A stretch of DNA of 64,000 bases from JAPLUA01 sp964625855 (GTDB lineage Bacteria; Verrucomicrobiota; Verrucomicrobiia; Limisphaerales; UBA8199), in the NCBI GenBank assembly GCA_964625855.1, contig CAZVFC010000017.1, positions 1 through 64,000 on the forward strand, in the 5' to 3' direction. Below, piece by piece: positions 51,401 through 59,044 of the stretch. Position 1 is the stretch's first letter; the number at the start of each line of letters is the position of its first letter. Below the pieces are notes generated by a model. The model was not told the DNA's origin. It was given only the letters and a program-made list of their open reading frames with translations, and did not search any database. The translations under genes and the position numbers were made by a program.

Positions 51401-54094
51401 TCATCGGATATATTGAAACTCCGGGCTCGCAAACAACGCCCACAACGCGTCTCCGATCGGCTCGCGCTCCGGATTGTCAGGCTTCTTTACCACCCCGGAA
51501 TTGTCCCAATAGACCGCCCCGCCGCCATATTGATCGAACGACCAGCCCACAATGTCCGTCGGCGCGTTGATACCGACCTCGCGCGCGGGCACTTCTAATC
51601 GCACCCAGTGGGCGGCCGCGGGCAGTGGACCGAGGCGTCTGCGACTGGGTGTGTTCAGTTCCCCAAACGGAATCAAATCCTCGCCCCAAAACGCTCGCTG
51701 ATCCCAACTACCGTTGTTCCACTGCAACATGATCTCGCGTGGTGGAGTCTTGGGATCCAGGTAAACGTAGGTAAACAACACATCGTCCGGCCCTACGCGC
51801 AGCGGCTTCACGGCGCCGGTAAAATGGTGCTGCCGCTGCTCGCCCGGGCCGCCCTGCGTGTGCGCTCGCTGGCCGCTGAACACCGGGGCCTCGGGTGATG
51901 CGACCCATTTCCAGGCCTCCCCATCCCCGGTTCCGGCAGGACTTGCGCCCTTTGGCAGATCGTCCTCCAGCCAAACCTGCTCGACCGGCGGTTCCTCCGC
52001 CCGCTTGATTTCGGGCAGCGAGGTCTTCAAAAGACTGGCGCCCAACTCCTGCTCCCGAGGCGACGCCGGCCGGCTCAACGCCACCCAATACAAAAGATCA
52101 ATGGCCCGGGGCAGGTCCTTGTCGTTCAGCGCCTGTTCAATCACCCCACCCAAATAAACCCGCTCATAAAGTTCTTCCCCATTGAGCAACTCCAGCGCCT
52201 GAACAACGGCGACATCGTCCGGGCGGGCGGTGCTGATCTCATTCCGCGAGGCTGGGCGCCCGAGGGCTCGGGTGAGCGCGGTGGAGGTCTTGTCGAGATA
52301 AGTCCGGCGCTGACCATCCAGTCTCTGGGTGATGGCCACCTGGATACTGTCGAGCAGCTCCTCCGCCGTCAATCGCCGCAGGGACGGCGAACGGTAATAG
52401 CGAGCCTGCTGGGGGTGGTTCAGGTCGAAATGGTCTTCCAGCTCCGGGTCGTAGCGCAACTGGTAGGTGCGGCTGGTGAGAATGAGGCGGATCGAGTGCT
52501 TGAAATCATAGCCGTGCCGCATGAAATCGTCCGCGAGCCAGTCCAGCAGCTCGGGATGGGTCGGCGGTTGATCGGGACGAAAGTCATCCTGCGGCTCGAA
52601 CAGCCCCAGGCCAAGATACCGCTTCCAAAGCCGGTTCACGATGGTCTTGGCGAAGCGTGGGTTGGTCGGATCAATCAACAACTGCGCCGCCCGATGCAAC
52701 CGATCCTCGAGCCTGCGAGGCGCTGCTTCCGGCGCGCCGGGCAGATCGAACGGAAACTTCGCCGCGACGAACTGCCCGCTCCGTTTCTCGCAGCGGATGA
52801 GCTCCAGATCATTCGTGGCAAACAAGCCCGCGAAGGCCAGGAACCGCGCCTGCGGCCATTCCTTGTTCAGAAAATGGTTGTGACAACTGGCGCACTTCAT
52901 CCCCGTGCCCATGAACACCTGGGCGACATTCGCCGCGCTCTGGATCGTTTCAAGGTGGGTTTCATTCCGGATGTAAGCCGAGACCACCCGCTTGCCATTG
53001 GCCTCGCCGATTTCCGGTTTGCGGTAGCCCGGCAATGTGGGATCAATCAACTCCCCTGCCATGAGATCAAACGGTTTGTTGCGGGCGAAGCTCTTGAAAA
53101 TCCAGTCGCGATGATTGCCCCGCGAGCCGATGCCGCCCGTGATGCCGACGTTCGAGCTGCCAAGCGCCTCCTCCCAAAAGGGCGTCCAATGCGCCGCGTA
53201 ATCCTCGTTCCGCGCGAGCAGTTCGTCCACCAGGCGGATGCGTTTATCCGGGGCCGTATCCTCCAAAAACCGCCGGGCCTCCGCCGCCGTCGGGATCACA
53301 CCGATGACGTCGAGGTAAACGCGCCGGAGGAATACCCCATCGCTGCACACCGCCGGCGGGTTTGTGGCTTCCTTCAGGCCGGCCTGTTCCCATTTGATCA
53401 CGATGAATTGATCCACCGGGTTGAACACGGGGCCGTGGACCTTCGGCGGCTCAGGCGCTTTGGGCAGCAACGCCAGCCGCAGCCTCCGCTGGGCCAAGAG
53501 CCGCTCCTCACCGTTGGCGCTGAACAACAGCTCGTCGAGCGCCCCCTGCGTGCTGGCGCCGTCAGCCGCCAGGCTCGCCGTGCCGCCGGTCTCGGCCGGA
53601 TCACTCCTTGGCTCCTCGACGGCGACGCTGGCCGAATCGTCGCTTGCGCCGGCGAAAATCCACTGGCGAATCAGATGCAACTCCGCCTCGCTCAAAGCCG
53701 GGTTTTGCTTCGGCATTTGCGGCGTCCGCAATCCACGGAGGTACTGCACCAGCGGACTCTCATCCGGCTTCCCCGGCACGATGGCCGGCCCCGCCTTCTT
53801 TCCTCCCTTCATCAGGCCGGGCACCGAGCTGGCATCAAGCCCTGATTTTCGATCCTCCGCCGAGTGGCAATCCAGGCAGTGGTTCGCGAAAAGCGGTTTG
53901 ACCTGCCGGACATAACTCACCTGCGCCGCCGCCGCCGGATCAATCTCGCGAACCCGGATCTCACCCCCCTGAGGCGCCGCGGCATCGGCGCTGCGTGCCC
54001 CGCCGGGTGCCAGCAGCAGCACTAAGCCAAACACCCCACAGGCCCGGGCGCGCGCGCGCCGGCCCTCGAAACGGTTGTTCCCGCTGTCGCTCAC
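51401..54094 (-). CDS. PSCyt1/DUF1549/DUF1553 cytochrome protein (long form)
   Basis: An 897-residue exported protein starting at GTG with a signal peptide (GVFGLVLLLAPGGARSADA). PSCyt1 with haem motif CLDCH lies near residue 77 and includes the box LSEAELHLIRQWIFAGA. DUF1549 spans about 205-430 (YLDVIGVIPTAAEARRFL; MKCASCHNHFLN with CASCH). DUF1553 spans about 470-700 (NRLWKRYLGLGLFEPQDDF), followed by an extra region (about 710-860) of concanavalin-like type absent from the copy at 35223. The very C terminus FASPEFQYIR closes the family. It is co-transcribed with the DUF1501 gene. Confidence 0.9.
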   Translation of the reverse strand: MSDSGNNRFEGRRARARACGVFGLVLLLAPGGARSADAAAPQGGEIRVREIDPAAAAQVSYVRQVKPLFANHCLDCHSAEDRKSGLDASSVPGLMKGGKKAGPAIVPGKPDESPLVQYLRGLRTPQMPKQNPALSEAELHLIRQWIFAGASDDSASVAVEEPRSDPAETGGTASLAADGASTQGALDELLFSANGEERLLAQRRLRLALLPKAPEPPKVHGPVFNPVDQFIVIKWEQAGLKEATNPPAVCSDGVFLRRVYLDVIGVIPTAAEARRFLEDTAPDKRIRLVDELLARNEDYAAHWTPFWEEALGSSNVGITGGIGSRGNHRDWIFKSFARNKPFDLMAGELIDPTLPGYRKPEIGEANGKRVVSAYIRNETHLETIQSAANVAQVFMGTGMKCASCHNHFLNKEWPQARFLAFAGLFATNDLELIRCEKRSGQFVAAKFPFDLPGAPEAAPRRLEDRLHRAAQLLIDPTNPRFAKTIVNRLWKRYLGLGLFEPQDDFRPDQPPTHPELLDWLADDFMRHGYDFKHSIRLILTSRTYQLRYDPELEDHFDLNHPQQARYYRSPSLRRLTAEELLDSIQVAITQRLDGQRRTYLDKTSTALTRALGRPASRNEISTARPDDVAVVQALELLNGEELYERVYLGGVIEQALNDKDLPRAIDLLYWVALSRPASPREQELGASLLKTSLPEIKRAEEPPVEQVWLEDDLPKGASPAGTGDGEAWKWVASPEAPVFSGQRAHTQGGPGEQRQHHFTGAVKPLRVGPDDVLFTYVYLDPKTPPREIMLQWNNGSWDQRAFWGEDLIPFGELNTPSRRRLGPLPAAAHWVRLEVPAREVGINAPTDIVGWSFDQYGGGAVYWDNSGVVKKPDNPEREPIGDALWALFASPEFQYIR

Positions 54095-54291
54095 ACTGGC
54101 AGGCTCACATCCACGACTTTATCCAGACTAATGTCATGCAGTCAGGGACATAATAGTCCAGTCTCGCGGCTCGCTCAACCGCAAATCGCATGCGAAAACC
54201 GTCCGGCGCACCCCGCCGACCCCCTGCCTCATTTGCGCGCAGTTCGCCGCCGTCCTCGCCCGCGTAGTCGGCCTGGCGCCCGAGACGCGCC

Positions 54292-54364
54292 CGAGACACG
54301 CCCGAGACAGTACCTGGCTTAATACATTTTCTATTAAGCCAGGTACTGTCTCGGGCGTGTCTCG
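54292..54364. repeat. Palindromic element copy B
   Basis: A perfect 33-bp stem with a 7-base loop. The inner 20 bp per arm are the same as in the element at 31090-31158; the outer stem (ACACGCCCG/CGGGCGTGT) differs from copy A but is again fully self-complementary. Related half-units flank it on both sides (54281-54291 and 54359-54390). It lies in the 404-bp non-coding gap between a start and an upstream gene's end on the minus strand. Confidence 0.88.
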
Positions 54365-54498
54365 TACTTGTCTGGTACGTGTCTTGTACGAGGGGGGTCC
54401 TCGCCTACCCGGGAAACCGGCCATTTCAGGGGCATTGGGGCCACCTCCACCTCCGGCCTTCATTAATGCCACTTGTTTTATCCGATGAACAAGTGTGC

Positions 54499-55806
54499 CT
54501 AAAAGTATTCCAGGGGATGAGACCTCCGCCTCACGTACCAACCGAAATAAAGATTAACCGGTAGCATTTGAAAGGAATAGGCCTTGGCGGTAAGACGCCG
54601 GATGATGGATGGGAGAGAGTAAAACCTGCGATTGGCCCTCCAGTATTGCTCTTCCAATTCCTGGGCAGTCATGTGCTTGGGATGATAGACCACATTAAAC
54701 CCGCAATATCGGGTCCAGTCATGGTCAAAGATACGCCCCTCTTTGAGAAGCTGCTCGCGCACCGGAGTTCCGGGTCGAGGAGCCAGAACGAACATAAAGG
54801 AGAGCGGCGCCTTGACCTTGATCAGAAAGTCTATGGTCCGGTTGAAGATGTCCGGCCGGTCTCCATCCAGACCAAAAACGACATTGACGGAAAATCCTAT
54901 GCCATGGTCCCGGAGAGCCTTGAACTGACGCTCATAATCCTCCACGAGGTTCTGTCGCTTGTTAACGCCTGCCAGGCTTTCCGCGCTGATACTCTCCATG
55001 CCGACATTGACATGCATGCAGCCGCTGCGGGCCATCAGCTTCAGCAGTTCCGGATCATCCGCAATGTTCACCGTCGCCACGCACCCATAAACCAGTTTCA
55101 AGGGGATGAGCCGTTCCAGGAGTTCCTTGGTATGGGTGCGGTTGGCCGCAAAATTGTCATCCACAAAATAAATGAACTTGCTCCTGGTCTGCCGGTGAAT
55201 CTCCTGAATTTCCTGGACCACTTCCTCGACCGGCCGATGCCGATAGTTGCCTCCATAAACCTGAGTGATTTCACAGTAACTGCAGGCATACGGGCAACCC
55301 CGGGTGGTCTGGGAGGGAATATTGAGCATCCGGTATTTCTTCAAATCCAAGAGGTCATAGCGGGGCACCGGCAGGTTCTTCAGATCAGAAAGCTGCTGCG
55401 CCTGATACCGCGGCTGTAATCGCCCCGCCTGAAAGTCCCTTATGAGCTTGGGCCAGCTTTCTTCCGCCTCCCCCACGACCAAAGCATCCGCGTGCTCCTG
55501 GCATTCATCCGGCGCCAGGCTGACGTGAAACCCTCCCATGACCACGGGAATTCCCCGGCGGCGAAAACCCGCGGCGAGTTCAAAAGCCCGGGAAGAATGA
55601 GGAGACATAAGGGAAAGCCCCACTAGATCACAGTTTTCCCTGGTGGTGACCTCTTCGATCAAATCATCCTTAATCTCAACCCGGACATCCGCGGGAGCCA
55701 GCGACGCCACATAGGGGACGGTCATGCCTAACAACCAGCGTCGCTTTTGCTTCTCGAGCCGGCCATTCGCAAGATAGCGAGAAGGTTGAATCAAGAGAAT
55801 TCTCAA
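54499..55806 (-). CDS. B12-binding-domain radical SAM protein
   Basis: A 435-residue enzyme. Residues 1-140 are a cobalamin-binding Rossmann domain (MRILLIQPSRYLANGRL; VVMGGFHVSLAPDECQEHAD). The radical SAM core has the cluster motif CPYACSYC (CxxxCxxC) in TTRGCPYACSYCEITQVYGG and later VNVGMESISAES. Such proteins do radical methylations or rearrangements, as in hopanoid or bacteriochlorophyll modification; the substrate here is unknown. TTG 55806 is taken as start because it begins the B12 domain and follows GGGAGGG at suitable spacing. It stands alone and is noticeably more AT-rich than most neighbours, which hints at transfer. Confidence 0.82.
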   Translation of the reverse strand: MRILLIQPSRYLANGRLEKQKRRWLLGMTVPYVASLAPADVRVEIKDDLIEEVTTRENCDLVGLSLMSPHSSRAFELAAGFRRRGIPVVMGGFHVSLAPDECQEHADALVVGEAEESWPKLIRDFQAGRLQPRYQAQQLSDLKNLPVPRYDLLDLKKYRMLNIPSQTTRGCPYACSYCEITQVYGGNYRHRPVEEVVQEIQEIHRQTRSKFIYFVDDNFAANRTHTKELLERLIPLKLVYGCVATVNIADDPELLKLMARSGCMHVNVGMESISAESLAGVNKRQNLVEDYERQFKALRDHGIGFSVNVVFGLDGDRPDIFNRTIDFLIKVKAPLSFMFVLAPRPGTPVREQLLKEGRIFDHDWTRYCGFNVVYHPKHMTAQELEEQYWRANRRFYSLPSIIRRLTAKAYSFQMLPVNLYFGWYVRRRSHPLEYF

Positions 55807-56028
55807 ATGGATTCCCTCCCGTAAAACTCAGGACAGGACCTCAGAATGGGCTGGCTACGGTCATTGGGCCAGCTCACGCGCCATTTGCACCCGGGCATGG
55901 CTCAGCCGGAATTTCCCGCGCGCTTCAATCCAGGGCCGCAGCTTCTGGGGAATGAATAATTGATGTTTGATAGGGGTGAAACATGGGCGTCTCACGCTCC
56001 TCGGTCAAGCCGCCACATGCGCACAGAG

Positions 56029-56386
56029 AATTTGGCGCCAGCAAACCTTCTGCGGCGTGTCTATGGCAAAGCGGCGGACGGGCCGCCCGCCATCTTGGCC
56101 GAGCTGTATGGCGTGACGACTAAGCGCCTCAACGAGCAGGTCAAGCGCAATGCGGACCGCTTTCCCGCCGATTTTGCTTTCGTCCTGACAGAAAGTGAGA
56201 AGGCCGAGGTGGTCGCAAATTGCGACCACCTGGTCCGGTTGAAGTTCTCGCGTGGAGGTTCTGCAGCGCATCATGCGCATCCGGGACCCGCCGCCCGGCC
56301 CGCCCGAACCGCCCAAACCCGAAATTGGATTCCATGTCAAAGAGGACGCCGTTACCTACCGCTCCCGCAGGCGAGCAAAGGCCTAA
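56029..56386 (+). pseudogene. ORF6N-domain protein, N-terminal half joined out of frame to its tail
   Basis: The first part encodes LAELYGVTTKRLNEQVKRNA then DRFPADFAFVLTESEKAEVV, the DNA-binding half of ORF6N. After RLKFSRG the match stops and continues in another frame from about 56253 as QRIMRIRDPP ... PEIGFHVKEDAVTYRSRR, which is the family's C-terminal tail. The PYAFTEQGVAM middle (about 80 codons) is deleted. The segment before LAELYG is also degraded. A gutted copy complementary to the remnant at 34752-35162. Confidence 0.7.
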
Positions 56387-56420
56387 GCAGAACATCTGCT
56401 GCGGCCACTGGTCTGCACCC

Positions 56421-56465
56421 TTTCAGCATTTCAGCGTTTCAGCGTTTCAGCGTTTCAGCGTTTCC
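56421..56465. repeat. TCAGCGTT octamer tandem repeat
   Basis: Five units of TCAGC(A/G)TT head to tail in the gap after the ORF6N remnant. The same octamer occurs in runs at 57085-57112, 57145-57180, 57193-57222 and 58647-58683, and reversed at 46127-46148 and 49339-49360. The rest of 56387-56578 is empty apart from TTC/TGC-rich low-complexity sequence. Confidence 0.85.
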
Positions 56466-56578
56466 CCTTCCCGCCCTTCTGCCTTCTGCATTCTGCACTC
56501 TGCCTTCCACATTCCCCCGGACACCGGCTGCGTCATTGGATTTTGACACATTGGTGTGTGTCGCCGTATAGTCTCGAT

Positions 56579-56791
56579 ATGCCGACCAACTTGAAACTGG
56601 ACGATAAACTGATCGAGGCAACCGTAACGCTGGGGAACTTCAAGTCCAAACAGGAAGCCGTGAATACCGCTCTGGCGGAGTTTGTCTCCCGCCGGCAGCG
56701 GCTGCGTATTCTCGACCTGGCCGGGAAGATCGCTTTTGACCCGAAGTGGGATTACAAGAAGATGCGCCGCAGCCGCCGCAGCCATTCATGA
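56579..56791 (+). CDS. vapB: VapB-type antitoxin
   Basis: A 70-residue ribbon-helix-helix-like antitoxin: MPTNLKLDDKLIEATVTLGN then FKSKQEAVNTALAEFVSRRQ, with a C-terminal toxin-binding arm (DPKWDYKKMRRSRR) of the kind found with VapC in many bacteria. ATG 56579 is preferred to an in-frame start at 56543. The stop overlaps the vapC start by four bases (ATGA). The partner toxin is broken (next entry). Confidence 0.85.
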   Translation: MPTNLKLDDKLIEATVTLGNFKSKQEAVNTALAEFVSRRQRLRILDLAGKIAFDPKWDYKKMRRSRRSHS

Positions 56792-56985
56792 ATGTGATCG
56801 TTGACACCTGCGTCTGGTCTCGCCTTGGCCGACGAGGCCTGCAAAGTGCCGGGACGGACCTGCTGATATGCGCCGTCGCGACCCGGCACGGCCTGAAGAT
56901 TTTCACGACCGATACAGATTTCGTCGCTTACGCCGAACACATCCCGATCAAGCTTCACCTGCCGCGTGGGGTTGCTCTGAGATGA
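56788..56985 (+). pseudogene. vapC: VapC PIN-domain toxin with central deletion
   Basis: Only 65 codons where VapC has about 135. The N terminus MNVIVDTCVWS keeps the first metal Asp. Then GRRGLQSAGTDLLICAVATR and IFTTDTDFVAYAEHI give the last acidic residues and C-terminal strand. The roughly 70 residues between, with the other conserved acids and most helices, are missing in frame. It is translationally coupled to vapB. It is very likely inactive as an RNase. Confidence 0.75.
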
Positions 56986-57084
56986 ACCCGCCAGGCACCG
57001 CGCTCTTATTTCCGGAGCCGCGCGGACCTTGATTTTTGCTTTCTGCTTTCCCAATTTCAGCTTTTCGAGCGGCTGTCTCTCCCC

Positions 57085-57305
57085 TTTTCAGCATTTCAGC
57101 GTTTCAGCGTTTGCCTTTTCGATTTCTGCTTTCTGCTTTCCCCCTTTTCAGCATTTCAGCATTTCAGCATTTCAGCTTTTCCCACCGGTTGCCATTTCAG
57201 TTTCTCAGTTTTTCAGCGTTTTCCGTTCGCCCATGGCCCTGACCGGCTCCGTCTGCTGCCGCCGCCTCAGTGCGGCGCCGCCAGACCAACCTCCAGTCTG
57301 ACCCG
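57085..57305. repeat. Direct repeat copy 1 (left of XRE/ImmA pair)
   Basis: Composite repeat: octamer run, then GTTTGCCTTTTCGATTTCTG, then more octamers, then a block at 57239-57305 (CTGACCGGCTCCGTCTGCTG ... CAGACCAACCTCCAG). The first and last parts recur in the same order and orientation at 58647-58843 with few mismatches. It fills most of the 450-bp gap after vapC. Confidence 0.75.
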
Positions 57306-57374
57306 ATTCTAGGCTTGCGCAGGGATTGGCTGAGAACGCATCAAAATACCATGTTTTATTGATATTCTCGGCTG

Positions 57375-57408
57375 TTGACACCCTTTGGGTGTGGTATATG
57401 CTTACCAC
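57375..57408 (+). promoter_or_regulatory. Promoter with operator over the -10 box of the XRE gene
   Basis: TTGACA at 57375-57380 and TATGCT at 57397-57402 are spaced 16 bp, a good sigma-70 pair 32 bp upstream of ATG 57435. The -10 hexamer is exactly the centre of the perfect inverted repeat GTGGTA-TATGCT-TACCAC (57391-57408), which suits self-repression by the XRE protein. Confidence 0.7.
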
Positions 57409-57434
57409 AGCTACACAAACGAAAGGTAACCACA

Positions 57435-57794
57435 ATGTTCGGTGAACTCATCAAGAAACTACGGTCGGAAAAGCGACTCGGGTTGCGGGAGTTTTGCCAG
57501 GCGGTTGGTTGTGATCCGAGTAATTGGAGCAAGGTTGAGCGCGGCCTCTTGCCGCCGCCACAAGACACTGGTGTCCTAAAGCAAGTCGCGGGGGCGCTCG
57601 GCATAAAGGTGGACTCGAAGATGTGGGAAGAGCTGTATGACAAAGCGAAGATTGGCGCCGGCAGGATTCCAGACTATGTGCTGGATGATGCCGCGCTGGT
57701 CAAGAGGCTGCCGCTGTTCTTCCGCACGGTGAGCGGAAAGAAGCCTACGCGTCAGGACCTGGAAAAGCTTGCGAAGATTCTGCGAGAGCCGTAG
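57435..57794 (+). CDS. XRE-family helix-turn-helix regulator
   Basis: A 119-residue protein with a lambda-repressor-like helix-turn-helix at 1-60 (FGELIKKLRSEKRLGLREFC, then NWSKVERGLLPPPQD) and a helical C-terminal part. ATG 57435 is preferred; the longer frame begins on the -35 box. A palindromic operator overlaps its promoter. The ImmA/IrrE metallopeptidase gene follows after 9 bp, so this is an XRE-COG2856 pair, known as phage/ICE-type switch or toxin-antitoxin-like module in which the peptidase cleaves the repressor. That mechanism is inferred from the family. Confidence 0.88.
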   Translation: MFGELIKKLRSEKRLGLREFCQAVGCDPSNWSKVERGLLPPPQDTGVLKQVAGALGIKVDSKMWEELYDKAKIGAGRIPDYVLDDAALVKRLPLFFRTVSGKKPTRQDLEKLAKILREP

Positions 57795-57803
57795 CGTGGC
57801 CAG

Positions 57804-58448
57804 GTGATAGACCCGCAGCGGTTTGTTGCTCGGTGGATTTACCCGGAAGAAATCAGAGAGATTGTTGAGGACCTCCGGAGACGGTACCCTGTCTGCCAGA
57901 GGCTGCCGGTTGACATCCTTGTTTTTGCGGAATTCGACCTGGGACTGGAGTTCGAGTTCGAGCCAATTCAGCAGTTGGGGCAGGATGCTCTACTCCGAGG
58001 TGATCTGGCGGGGATCATCCTGGACACGGACGCTTTCAAGGAGTCGAGGTTCAATCGGGTAAGGTTTTCGGTTGCGCATGAGCTCGGGCACCTGCACCTG
58101 CACAAGGATATTTACGGACGGGTACGTTTCCAGCGCCCCGAGGACTGGGTGGACTTCTTTGCGCGCGTGCCGGCTGACCAGTACCAACGGATCGAGTGGC
58201 AGGCGGACGAATTTGCCGGCCAGTTACTTATGCCTTTGAAGGAGTTGACCGCGGCGCTGCGAGAAACCCTGCAGGATGCTGAGCGGGAGGGATACATTCC
58301 GCTGGGGCCGGATGCAGTGCTGGAGTTCTGCTGCCGGGCCATGCATCGGGACTTCGGCGTCTCACAGCAAGCCGTGTCCACCCGATTGCACCGTGACAGA
58401 CTCTGGCCGCGTCCGGACCTGTTCACCGGGCTTGGCCGGGGCGTTTAG
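57804..58448 (+). CDS. ImmA/IrrE-family metallo-endopeptidase
   Basis: A 214-residue zinc peptidase (COG2856). The metal motif is HELGHLHLH in FSVAHELGHLHLHKDIYGRV, and the third ligand Glu is likely in EWQADEFAGQLLMP, which is the family signature. The N-terminal part (ILVFAEFDLGLEFEFEPIQQ) is typical. The start is GTG, 9 bp after the XRE stop, so both are in one operon. It should cleave the XRE repressor or a partner in response to stress. The pair is framed by direct repeats (57085-57305 and 58647-58843). Confidence 0.88.
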   Translation: MIDPQRFVARWIYPEEIREIVEDLRRRYPVCQRLPVDILVFAEFDLGLEFEFEPIQQLGQDALLRGDLAGIILDTDAFKESRFNRVRFSVAHELGHLHLHKDIYGRVRFQRPEDWVDFFARVPADQYQRIEWQADEFAGQLLMPLKELTAALRETLQDAEREGYIPLGPDAVLEFCCRAMHRDFGVSQQAVSTRLHRDRLWPRPDLFTGLGRGV

Positions 58449-58493
58449 CGGCACAGTAGCTAGAGCGCCCGGTTGGCCAGACGCTGAGCGGGT

Positions 58494-58645
58494 TAGGGCT
58501 GCGTGGTTTTGGTGATGATTTGGCCGTCTATCTGGCTGAGGGTTTCTTTGACCTTTTGTTCGAGGGTGTTCCTTTTGAAGCCGCCGGGCTGGGAGCGGGC
58601 TTGGAGGCTGACCTCGACGGTGAGGTCCGCGCCAACGCCTCGCTC
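58494..58645 (-). pseudogene. C-terminal fragment of an unidentified protein
   Basis: A minus-strand frame ends at TAA (58494-58496) and reads VGADLTVEVSLQARSQPGGF then KRNTLEQKVKETLSQIDGQI. It has amphipathic, protein-like composition and good codon use, but is cut off upstream where the octamer repeat run begins at 58647. It looks like the last ~50 codons of a larger gene. I cannot name the family with confidence. The rest of 58449-59044 is repeat or empty. Confidence 0.4.
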
Positions 58646-58646
58646 C

Positions 58647-58843
58647 ACTTCAGCATCTCAGCGTTTCAGCGTTTCAGCGTTTGCCTTTTCGATTTCTGTT
58701 TTCTGCTCTTCCCACCGCTTTCCCCATCTCAGCTTTTGCCCGCAGTCAGCGGTGCGTAGTGCCGCCGGCCATTGCGCTGACCGGCTCCGTCTGCTGCGGC
58801 CGCCTCAGTGCGGTGCCGCCAGACCAACCTCCGGTTTGACCCC
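58647..58843. repeat. Direct repeat copy 2 (right of XRE/ImmA pair)
   Basis: Starts with octamer units, then GTTTGCCTTTTCGATTTCTG, and ends in the block 58777-58843 that matches 57239-57305 over about 67 bp with about five differences. Same orientation as copy 1, so recombination between them would delete the XRE/ImmA pair. Confidence 0.75.
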
Positions 58844-59044
58844 GTCATCGCCTCGCGTTTGTCGTCCGTCGTCCTGGTTCGCTAATGTCCTTTCTTTATA
58901 CGACAGGACAAATTGCCCTTGCTGAGGTAGAAAGGAGGCCAACTCGCAGAAGCCGCCCTATTTCGAGTGAACAGTAAACGACTTATTTTTGAGCCGACAA
59001 CACCAGACCATGCGCCGCTCCAGCCGCAGCATGAGTCAATCAAT

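Noticed and set aside
56410..57222. Possible CRISPR array (regular short repeats)
   Set aside because: Units are 8 bp, head to tail, with no unique spacers and no cas genes.
58503..58925. 140-codon + strand frame after immA
   Set aside because: It runs through octamer repeats and the direct-repeat block, and its peptide is low complexity.
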